From Flavobacterium dankookense (GTDB lineage Bacteria > Bacteroidota > Bacteroidia > Flavobacteriales > Flavobacteriaceae): a stretch of DNA of 64,000 nt. The DNA is taken from contig NZ_SNXR01000011.1 in assembly GCF_004362665.1 (NCBI RefSeq), positions 558,001 through 622,000 on the forward strand. Reading direction: 5' to 3'. The translations under genes were made by a program, and so were the position numbers. The notes under the pieces were generated by a model. It was not told where the DNA came from, ran no database searches, and worked only from the letters and a program-made list of their open reading frames with translations. Shown one piece after another: positions 1 to 7,786 of this stretch; the first letter of the stretch is position 1; every line of letters begins with the position of its first letter.

Positions 1-2046
1 CTAACTAAAAGACAAATCGGAAATTTTAAAAGTCCAGTAACCGATAAAAATTGGCAAAACTTCCTTTATGATAGCAAATCTAAAATAGCAGAATTAAACC
101 CAAATGAATACCAGGAAGCAGTAAAGGCACAAGCTGAAGTTTGCCAAAAAATATTTGATAAAGGATTAAGTGTGATTTGTGGTGGTGCTGGAACAGGTAA
201 AACAACAGTAGTTAAATCTATTATTTCTGGTATTGAAAAAGCACACGGTATTGGTACTTCCTTTCTTTTATTAGCACCTACAGGCAAAGCTGCTGATAGA
301 CTGAGAGAACGTTCAGGAAAAGAGGCCAAAACTATTCATTCATTCCTTTCAGAGAGAGGTTGGATGAATGATAATTTTACTTACAAGCGTAAAGGTGGTA
401 AACTAGAAGAAAATATTCGGATATTTATTATTGATGAATCATCAATGATAGACCAATCGTTAATGGCGACACTTTTTAGAGCAATCAATTGGCAAACAGT
501 CCAACGTATCATTTTCGTTGGCGACCCTAACCAGCTTCCACCAATCGGATATGGAAAAGTGTTTGCCGATATAATAAAATGGATTCCAGAGGAAAACAAA
601 GGAGAATTAAAAGAAAATCTCAGACAAAGAGAAAATAAATTGGAAGGACGCGGAACAGGAATACTAGATCTTGCATCAATTTTCATTCAAGACGATTTTA
701 GTGACCTTGATTTAAAAGAAACAGCCACAAACAAGGCAAAGCAAACAGAGTTATTAAAACAAATTCAAGAATTAGATTTTACAGAGGAGTTAAAAGACAT
801 TGAAGTGCATTTCTGGGATAACGAGAAAGAACTTAATGAGCTTATGTTTAACACTTTGGTTAGAGATTTAGAAGCTGAACATGATTTAAAATACAATGAA
901 GAAGCCTACTGGGAATTATTAGGAAAGACTTTTGAAGACCCAGAAGATACTAAAGGCAAAAAAGCCAACAAATTTCAGGTTATTTCTCCTTACCGTTCTG
1001 AGTTATTTGGTACAGATGCACTAAATACATTTTTTCAAAGTAAACTTAATAAGCGCAATTTCGAAAAGCAGAACTTTTTAGATGGGATAAGTATTTATGA
1101 CAAAGTTATTCAATACAGAAACAGGCCTAAGTCTAATCCTATTTTTGCCTATGTACCTGGTGAAGGAAATGTAAAAATTAACATCTATAATGGGGAATTG
1201 GGTTTTACACGACCTCATGGTTTTGATACAAAAAAATTTTATGACAATTCGGTCAACCGATGGTATCAGCAAAAGTTTTTGGCACCTTCTTTTCGTGCTC
1301 AAAGATTTGTATTAAACCTCGAAGGTAGAAATGCTCATATTCCGTTTGGAAAAGATATTGGAACGTATCAAACAGCTAAAGGATATACCTATAATTTACC
1401 ACAAGAAAAACCAATAGATAATTTAGAATTGGCTTATGCCATATCAGTACACAAATCGCAAGGAAGTGAATTTGATCACGTATTTTTAGTATTACCAAAA
1501 AACAAAAAAACATTACTTTCAAAAGAATTAATATATACAGCAGTTACGCGTGCCAAAACAAAACTGACTGTTTTTGCAGAACAAGACATAAGCGCTTTTC
1601 TTCAATTAACAAGACCTGAAGCAAATAGATTAGCAAAGATTAATGCCAGTTTATTTGAGTTCAAACCAATTCCAAAAGAATTACTGGTAATGAGTGATTG
1701 GTATGAAGAAGGTAAAATTCATCAAACAATTTCGGAGTATATGGTACGTTCTAAATCAGAAGTGATTATTGCCAATATGCTTACTGAAAGAACAGTGCCA
1801 TTTTGGTATGAGAAGCCACTATTCGCATCCGATGGAAGTTTTTATTTACCAGATTTTACAGTAATGTTTGCGGGTGAAACCTATTATCTAGAACATGTAG
1901 GAAGGTTAGATTTACCAGATTATAAAGCACATTGGGAGAAAAAAGTAAAATGGTACCAAAAAAACTTCCCAAATCGTTTATTAACTACCTATGAAACCGC
2001 AACTCTCAGCAATGACATAGATAAGATAATAAAAGAATTAAGCTAA
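1..2046 (+). CDS. RecD-like DNA helicase with C-terminal nuclease-like domain (5' end missing)
   Basis: The frame is open from the first base, so the true start lies left of the window; 681 codons are visible, and the internal GTG at 172 is not the start. This is an SF1 helicase of the RecD/AAA_30 type. Walker A GGAGTGKT lies at about residues 61-68 of the visible part, a Walker B-like IIDESSM follows, and VHKSQGSEF near 483 and YTAVTRAK are the UvrD_C_2 motifs. The last 120 residues look like a PD-(D/E)XK or Vsr-like nuclease: an early SE, then LPDF, then YYLEHVG. It probably unwinds and cleaves DNA. It lies 42 bp upstream of the first methylase on the same strand and is likely in its operon. 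The helicase call is firm; the nuclease call is motif-based inference. Confidence 0.8.
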   Translation, partial: LTKRQIGNFKSPVTDKNWQNFLYDSKSKIAELNPNEYQEAVKAQAEVCQKIFDKGLSVICGGAGTGKTTVVKSIISGIEKAHGIGTSFLLLAPTGKAADRLRERSGKEAKTIHSFLSERGWMNDNFTYKRKGGKLEENIRIFIIDESSMIDQSLMATLFRAINWQTVQRIIFVGDPNQLPPIGYGKVFADIIKWIPEENKGELKENLRQRENKLEGRGTGILDLASIFIQDDFSDLDLKETATNKAKQTELLKQIQELDFTEELKDIEVHFWDNEKELNELMFNTLVRDLEAEHDLKYNEEAYWELLGKTFEDPEDTKGKKANKFQVISPYRSELFGTDALNTFFQSKLNKRNFEKQNFLDGISIYDKVIQYRNRPKSNPIFAYVPGEGNVKINIYNGELGFTRPHGFDTKKFYDNSVNRWYQQKFLAPSFRAQRFVLNLEGRNAHIPFGKDIGTYQTAKGYTYNLPQEKPIDNLELAYAISVHKSQGSEFDHVFLVLPKNKKTLLSKELIYTAVTRAKTKLTVFAEQDISAFLQLTRPEANRLAKINASLFEFKPIPKELLVMSDWYEEGKIHQTISEYMVRSKSEVIIANMLTERTVPFWYEKPLFASDGSFYLPDFTVMFAGETYYLEHVGRLDLPDYKAHWEKKVKWYQKNFPNRLLTTYETATLSNDIDKIIKELS

Positions 2047-2088
2047 TAATTAGAAGTTAAATAGTAATCTAAAAATTAAACATATACT

Positions 2089-4761
2089 ATGTTTCAAGAT
2101 ACAACCCAAAACCAAACTATAACTGTTTTAGGAAAAACTTTCAATACTGAAGAAGAACGCAGAAAATACTTTCGCGAAGAATTGCGCAAACAGCTTCCAG
2201 AGTTAAAGCAAATGGAAGGCTTTCCTATTGGCGAAGACGAAGACATCCTTAATCTTTCAGACCCTCCATTTTATACGGCTTGCCCAAATCCTTGGCTCAA
2301 TGATTTTATAGCTGAATGGGAAATTGAAAAGAACGAACTAGAGAAAAATGGAAAAAGAAGTACTGGTTATGAAGTTGTTGAGCCTTATGCTACTGATGTA
2401 AGTGAAGGAAAAAACGAACCAATTTATAATGCTCATTCATATCATACTAAAGTACCTCACAAGGCAATCATGAGATATTTGTTTCACTACACGAAACCTG
2501 GTGATTTTGTTTATGATGGGTTTTCAGGATCCGGTATGACTGGTATTGCTGCAAATAAATGTGGTGATATCAAAGAATTACTTTCAATGGGGCTCATAGT
2601 TAATAATAAAAATGAGATTATAAATTCTAATAATAAAATTGGACTTTTTGGTTCAAGAAATTGTATAATAAGTGATTTATCTCCAGCTGCTACTAATTTG
2701 GGTTACAACAACAATAATAGTTTAGATATTTTAAACTTTGATAAGATAGCTAAAAATCTCATAAAAGAAGCTAGAAAAGAATTCAGTTGGATGTTTACAA
2801 CGTTAGATCCTATAACTAGAAAAGAAGCCGAAGTTGAATATTTTATATGGAGTGAAATTTCTACTTGTGAAGAATGTGGCAACAATTTAAATTTTTCAGA
2901 GATTGCATTTGAAAACGACTTGAAGAATTTAAAAAAAATAATTAAATGCCCTTCCTGCGATGTAGTAATTAATAAAAGAAATCTTAAGCCTCAATATGTT
3001 TCAAAGTATGATAGCATAATTGATAAAGTAATACAAGTTCCATCCAGAGAACTAATATTAATTTGCTTTAAAAGAAATAAAATTAAAATATATAAAAAGC
3101 CTGATGAAAATGATTTTAAAAGGCTGATCAAAATTGATGAATTATCGAAACCCAATATCCCAACAAAAGAAATTCCCGATATGCAGATGATGAGAGTTGG
3201 TAGGATGAAATCTTCAAATATAACTCACACACATCAATTTTATTTCGAGAGGATGAAACATATCTTATCTTTTTTATGGGATAAGGCAGAAAAAATACCT
3301 CAAAAAAAAGAAAAGGAACTTATAAAATATTGGTTAGATAGTCATTTTGTAAATCTTTCATATAGAAATCGATATAGACCTAATGTTTCTTTTCCCTACA
3401 ATCCTATGACGGGTGTTTTTTATATCCCAATGATGTCTTCAGAAGCAAATCCTTTTGTTGCCTATGAAAATAAATTAAAAAGAATTGCATTAGCATTTGC
3501 AAATTCCAAGGATAATGGAAGTATAATTTTATCATCAACAAACTCGGCGTCAAATACAATTATTAAAAATAATTCGATTGATTATATTTTTACTGACCCA
3601 CCTTTCGGTGAAAATATATATTATTCAGATCTTAATTATTTCATTGAATCATGGCAAAAGGTTTTTACAAATACTAATCCAGAAGCAATTGTTGATAAAG
3701 TTAAAAAGAAAGGGGAGCTCGAGTACAATAAACTAATTGAAAACTGTTTCAAAGAATATTACCGTGTTTTAAAACCAGGTAAATGGATGACTGTCGTTTT
3801 TTCTAATACAAAAGCATCAATTTGGAATGGGATACAGTTGTCATTATCTAATGCTGGATTTGTAACGTCAAATGTTTCTGCTTTAGATAAACAACAAGGT
3901 ACTTTTCAGGCAGTTAATACAACAACTGCAGTTCAACAAGATTTAGTTATTTCTTGCTATAAACCATCTTCTGAATTTGATGAAAAATTCAAGTTACATA
4001 ATAAATTAGATATTGCAATTTGGGATTTTGTAGAGGAACATTTAAATCACCTTCCAATTCATTTAATAAAGGAAAATGCTACGGCAGGAATTATTGAACG
4101 TAGTCCTAAAATTTTATTTGATAGATTAATATCATTTTATTTACAAAAAGGATTACCTGTTCCAATTGATGCTGGTAAATTTCAACAAGGCTTAAGAGAA
4201 AGATTTATTGAAAGAGATGGAATGTATTTTACTGATAGTCAAATTCATAAATACGATAAAAAGAAAGCCGAAATTCCAAATTTTGTTCAATTAAATATAT
4301 TTGTAGCAAATGAGCAAGACAGTATTTATTGGCTTCGAAATCTTTTAGAGCAAGAAAATAAAACAGAGCAAGACATACATCCACTTTGGATGAAAGAAGT
4401 TGCTTCTAATATGCGAAGTGGAGATATTCTTCCGGAGATGCGAACTATCTTAGAAGAAAACTTTCTGAAAGATAATACAGGTAAATGGTATATTCCAAAT
4501 CCTGAGAGCGAGATTGATTTAGAAAAAATGCGTTCTAAACGTTTACTTAAACAATTTGAAACTTATAAATCAGAAGCGCTTAAACCCAAAAGTAAACTAA
4601 AAGAAGTTCGTGTTGAAGCATTACGTGCTGGTTTCAAACAATGTTATCAAGACAAAGACTTCAAAACCATTGTAATTATTGGTGATAGAATTCCAAACAA
4701 TCTATTAATGGAAGACGAAGTATTGTTGCAGTTTTATGACATAGCAAGTTCAAGAGTTTAA
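2089..4761 (+). CDS. Zinc-ribbon DNA methyltransferase, PglX/DUF1156-like, copy 1
   Basis: An 890-aa DNA amino-methyltransferase expected to transfer methyl from SAM to adenine (or N4-cytosine). SAM motif I, DGFSGSGMTG, lies at 143-152 and the catalytic motif TDPPFG at about 502. The region between them holds a zinc ribbon (CEEC near 259, CPSC near 287) and is the likely target-recognition part. This order is that of alpha-class amino-methyltransferases. An SDPPFYTACPNPW stretch near 57-69 is typical of this long family. It is paralogous to the gene at 5193: the N- and C-terminal parts are nearly alignable by eye while the middle differs. In BREX type 3 a methylase of this kind (pglXI) precedes a SNF2 helicase and pglZ, as here. 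It probably marks self DNA or takes part in sensing. Confidence 0.8.
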   Translation: MFQDTTQNQTITVLGKTFNTEEERRKYFREELRKQLPELKQMEGFPIGEDEDILNLSDPPFYTACPNPWLNDFIAEWEIEKNELEKNGKRSTGYEVVEPYATDVSEGKNEPIYNAHSYHTKVPHKAIMRYLFHYTKPGDFVYDGFSGSGMTGIAANKCGDIKELLSMGLIVNNKNEIINSNNKIGLFGSRNCIISDLSPAATNLGYNNNNSLDILNFDKIAKNLIKEARKEFSWMFTTLDPITRKEAEVEYFIWSEISTCEECGNNLNFSEIAFENDLKNLKKIIKCPSCDVVINKRNLKPQYVSKYDSIIDKVIQVPSRELILICFKRNKIKIYKKPDENDFKRLIKIDELSKPNIPTKEIPDMQMMRVGRMKSSNITHTHQFYFERMKHILSFLWDKAEKIPQKKEKELIKYWLDSHFVNLSYRNRYRPNVSFPYNPMTGVFYIPMMSSEANPFVAYENKLKRIALAFANSKDNGSIILSSTNSASNTIIKNNSIDYIFTDPPFGENIYYSDLNYFIESWQKVFTNTNPEAIVDKVKKKGELEYNKLIENCFKEYYRVLKPGKWMTVVFSNTKASIWNGIQLSLSNAGFVTSNVSALDKQQGTFQAVNTTTAVQQDLVISCYKPSSEFDEKFKLHNKLDIAIWDFVEEHLNHLPIHLIKENATAGIIERSPKILFDRLISFYLQKGLPVPIDAGKFQQGLRERFIERDGMYFTDSQIHKYDKKKAEIPNFVQLNIFVANEQDSIYWLRNLLEQENKTEQDIHPLWMKEVASNMRSGDILPEMRTILEENFLKDNTGKWYIPNPESEIDLEKMRSKRLLKQFETYKSEALKPKSKLKEVRVEALRAGFKQCYQDKDFKTIVIIGDRIPNNLLMEDEVLLQFYDIASSRV

Positions 4762-4773
4762 TAAAAGAAAAAA

Positions 4774-5187
4774 ATGATGGATAAGGACAAATTTGCACCA
4801 AGAGTTGATAATACAAAGACTGAAAAGACAGGAGAACGAAATTCAGATTACAGTTTATGGCATAGAAGTTTAGGAGCTGATTACTTGGCAATAGATATTG
4901 ATTGGGTTGAGTATAGAAAAGATAGAGGTATCGTTGGTTTTTTAGCCGTTACGGGTAAATGTGTTGATGAAAATCACATTATTAATTCCAAAAGATTTAT
5001 TTGGGAGCGTACCTCATTAGAACGTAAAATATTGTCAACACTCTCAAAAGCAATGAATGTACCATCATATTTCGTCATTCATAATAATGATTTATCAATT
5101 TTCCATGTTCATGACTTAAGTAAAGATCTAAAAGAATTCACTATAATGAATCAAGAAACTTATGGCAGTTTTATAAAAAAATTATAA
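4774..5187 (+). CDS. Small 137-aa protein between the two methylases, possibly nuclease-fold
   Basis: I do not recognise a named family. The gene starts 13 bp after methylase 1 and ends 6 bp before methylase 2, so it is surely co-transcribed. The sequence has LWHRSLGADYLAIDIDWVEYRKDRG followed by a beta-rich stretch (IVGFLAVTGKC), then helix-forming ERTSLERKIL and a strand with SYFVIHNNDLSIF. This layout recalls small PD-(D/E)XK-like proteins with an 'IDxDxxEY...' motif, but the usual E-x-K triad is not convincingly present. It could be an inactive nuclease fold, a methylase partner or an inhibitor. It has no signal peptide or membrane segment. It is a real gene on grounds of spacing and length; its role is unknown. 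Confidence 0.6.
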   Translation: MMDKDKFAPRVDNTKTEKTGERNSDYSLWHRSLGADYLAIDIDWVEYRKDRGIVGFLAVTGKCVDENHIINSKRFIWERTSLERKILSTLSKAMNVPSYFVIHNNDLSIFHVHDLSKDLKEFTIMNQETYGSFIKKL

Positions 5188-5192
5188 ATAAA

Positions 5193-7784
5193 ATGGGGAG
5201 TGATTTAAAAACTATAACAAATATTTTTGGAAAAGAATTTAACTCTGAAATTGAAAGAAAGAAATATTTCAGAGAGGAACTTCGAAAAAAATTATCCGAA
5301 TTAAAATTATTAGATGGATTTCCTATTGGGAGTGATGAAGACATTCTAAATCTTTCTGATCCACCATTCTATACAGCCTGTCCAAATCCATGGATTAATG
5401 ATTTCATTAAGGAATGGGAAATGGAAAAACAACTATTGGAAGAACAGGGAAATAGAAGCAGTGATTTTATAATTGATGAACCATATGCTTTTAACATAAG
5501 TGAAGGTAAAAACAATCCGGTTTACATGGCGCATAGTTATCATACTAAAGTACCACATCCTGCAATCATGAGATATATTTTACATTATACGCAACCAGGT
5601 GATGTAATTTTTGATGGTTTTGCAGGTACAGGTATGACAGGAGTAGCTGCTTCTATTTGTGCTAATCCAGATGCTGAATTAAAACACAGTATAGAATTAG
5701 AAAATAATAATGTTGTTTGGGGTAAACGTAATGCAATTTGTAATGATTTAAGCCCAGTAGCAAGCTTTATTGCCTACAATTATAATAATTCATTAATTCA
5801 GAAAAATATTGAAGAGCTAGAGAAGACGATTGACAAAATCGAAAAGGAATTCTCTTGGTTATACAAAACAAAACATTTCGATAATAAAAGTTACGGTATT
5901 ATTAATAATGTAATATGGAGTGAAATATACAATTGTACTAATTGCAATCATTCATTTACATTTTGGGAAGCTGCTGTAGATAGAAATTCAAATGCAATAT
6001 TAAACGAATTTAAATGTACTCATTGCGATAGTAGCTATCAAAAAAGTAATATTACGCCGGAGTCTGAAACAGTCTTCAACCACGAAACCCAAGAATCAGT
6101 AACAAAATTAAAACTGCAACCTGTTTTAATAAACTATACTTTAAGCGGTAAGAGATATGAAAAAATTCCAGATGAAGAAGATTTAATTTTATTAGAACAA
6201 ATTAAAAATATTAAAGTAAATAATAATGATTTGCACACCATTTATGGTGGTGATGAAATTGGTAGACTTTCAAAGCATGGCATAGATAATATTCGAGAAT
6301 TGATTTTCAGACGTTCTAGAATAGTTTTTGATGCCTTACAAAAAGAAATGGGTTTTGACATTACATTTCTAATAACGGCATCTGCACAAAACAGTTCCCT
6401 TTTATACAGATTTAGACTAAACGGTAAAGGTGGTACAACATCAGGTACTTATTATATATGTTCAACACCACAAGAAAACAATGTTTTTAATTCTTTGAAG
6501 GCTAAGTTTAGAGATATTAAAAAAGCATTTAAACTTATAAAAACGGAACAGCTAGTTTCAACTGGTTCTGCTACTAATAATCCAATAGAAGATAATTCTA
6601 TTGATTATATTTTTACAGATCCTCCTTTTGGTGCAAATTTGATGTACTCCGAATTAAATCTTATAATGGAAACCTGGTTAGGAGTTATTACAAATTCGAA
6701 TAGTGAAGCAATTGCTAATAAATTCCAAAATAAAAATCTTTATGCTTATCAAGAATTGATGCACGCTTCTTTCAAAGAGTATCATAGAATCTTGAAACCT
6801 GGGAAATGGATGACCGTAGAGTTTAGTAATACAAGTGCAGCTGTTTGGAATTCTATTCAAACATCACTTCAAAATGCAGGTTTTGTCATTGCAAATGTGA
6901 CAGATTTGGACAAAAAACAAGTCAGTTTTAAAGCAATCACAACTGCAACTGCTGTAAAACAAGACTTAGCAATTTCCTGCTATAAGCCTTCAGATAATTT
7001 TGATAAAAAATTTAGAGAAAATCAAAATTCAAATATTGGAGTTTGGGATTTTATAGAGGAACATTTACAACATTTGCCAGTGCATGTTTTAATCGACAAA
7101 GCAACTTTAGGAATAGTTGAAAGAACACCAAAAATTTTGTTTGATAGGTTAATTGCTTTCTACGTACAACGAAGTCTACCAGTTCCAATCGATTCGGGTG
7201 TTTTCCAGCAAGGATTAAGAGAACGTTTCATAGAAAGAGATGGTATGTTTTTTACAAATGAGCAAGTACAAGAATTTGATAATAAAAAAGCAGAAAATCC
7301 AGACTTTATTCAAATGAGTCTTTTTGTTAATAATGAACAAGACAGTATTTTTTGGTTAAGAAATTTATTGGGTAAAGCACCTAAGACTGAATCTGAGTTG
7401 CATCCACTATGGATGAAAGAAGTCGTTAGTAATATCCGTAAAGGTGATGTATTGCCTGAAATGCGAATTATTTTAGAAGAAAATTTTCTTAAACAAGATA
7501 ATGGGAAATGGATAGTTCCTGATATGACAAATGAAATACAATTAGAAAAAATAAAAGTAGTAAGACATTTAAAACTCTTTGAAACATATAAAAATGAAGC
7601 TATAAAACCAAAAGCAAAATTAAGGGAAGTAAGAGTTGAAGCTTTAAGGACGGGTTTCAAACAATGCTACCAAGACAAAGACTTCAAATCAATTGTAAAC
7701 ATTGGAGATAGAATACCAAACAATCTATTGATGGAAGACGAAGTGTTGTTACAGTTTTATGATATTGCAAGCTCAAGAATTTAA
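5193..7784 (+). CDS. Zinc-ribbon DNA methyltransferase, PglX/DUF1156-like, copy 2
   Basis: An 863-aa paralogue of the product of 2089-4761. SAM motif I is DGFAGTGMTG at 141-150, the zinc ribbon has CTNC near 248 and CTHC near 275, and the catalytic motif TDPPFG is at about 475. The N-terminal 150 residues and the C-terminal 250 residues closely match copy 1; both end in an almost identical stretch with GDRIPNNLLMEDEV. The region between motifs I and IV is divergent and of different length, which suggests a different target sequence or strand. The next gene starts 3 bp after its stop. Both copies keep the SAM and DPPF motifs, so neither looks like a decayed duplicate. Confidence 0.8.
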   Translation: MGSDLKTITNIFGKEFNSEIERKKYFREELRKKLSELKLLDGFPIGSDEDILNLSDPPFYTACPNPWINDFIKEWEMEKQLLEEQGNRSSDFIIDEPYAFNISEGKNNPVYMAHSYHTKVPHPAIMRYILHYTQPGDVIFDGFAGTGMTGVAASICANPDAELKHSIELENNNVVWGKRNAICNDLSPVASFIAYNYNNSLIQKNIEELEKTIDKIEKEFSWLYKTKHFDNKSYGIINNVIWSEIYNCTNCNHSFTFWEAAVDRNSNAILNEFKCTHCDSSYQKSNITPESETVFNHETQESVTKLKLQPVLINYTLSGKRYEKIPDEEDLILLEQIKNIKVNNNDLHTIYGGDEIGRLSKHGIDNIRELIFRRSRIVFDALQKEMGFDITFLITASAQNSSLLYRFRLNGKGGTTSGTYYICSTPQENNVFNSLKAKFRDIKKAFKLIKTEQLVSTGSATNNPIEDNSIDYIFTDPPFGANLMYSELNLIMETWLGVITNSNSEAIANKFQNKNLYAYQELMHASFKEYHRILKPGKWMTVEFSNTSAAVWNSIQTSLQNAGFVIANVTDLDKKQVSFKAITTATAVKQDLAISCYKPSDNFDKKFRENQNSNIGVWDFIEEHLQHLPVHVLIDKATLGIVERTPKILFDRLIAFYVQRSLPVPIDSGVFQQGLRERFIERDGMFFTNEQVQEFDNKKAENPDFIQMSLFVNNEQDSIFWLRNLLGKAPKTESELHPLWMKEVVSNIRKGDVLPEMRIILEENFLKQDNGKWIVPDMTNEIQLEKIKVVRHLKLFETYKNEAIKPKAKLREVRVEALRTGFKQCYQDKDFKSIVNIGDRIPNNLLMEDEVLLQFYDIASSRI

Positions 7785-7786
7785 GT

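Noticed and set aside
172..174. GTG at 172 as the start of the RecD-like gene
   Set aside because: It lies directly before Walker A and the frame is open to the first base of the window, so the gene starts further left.
2257..2295. SDPPFYTACPNPW near the methylase N-terminus as a second catalytic site
   Set aside because: It is conserved in both copies and reads as a family feature before motif I; the TDPPFG after the zinc ribbon fits motif IV.
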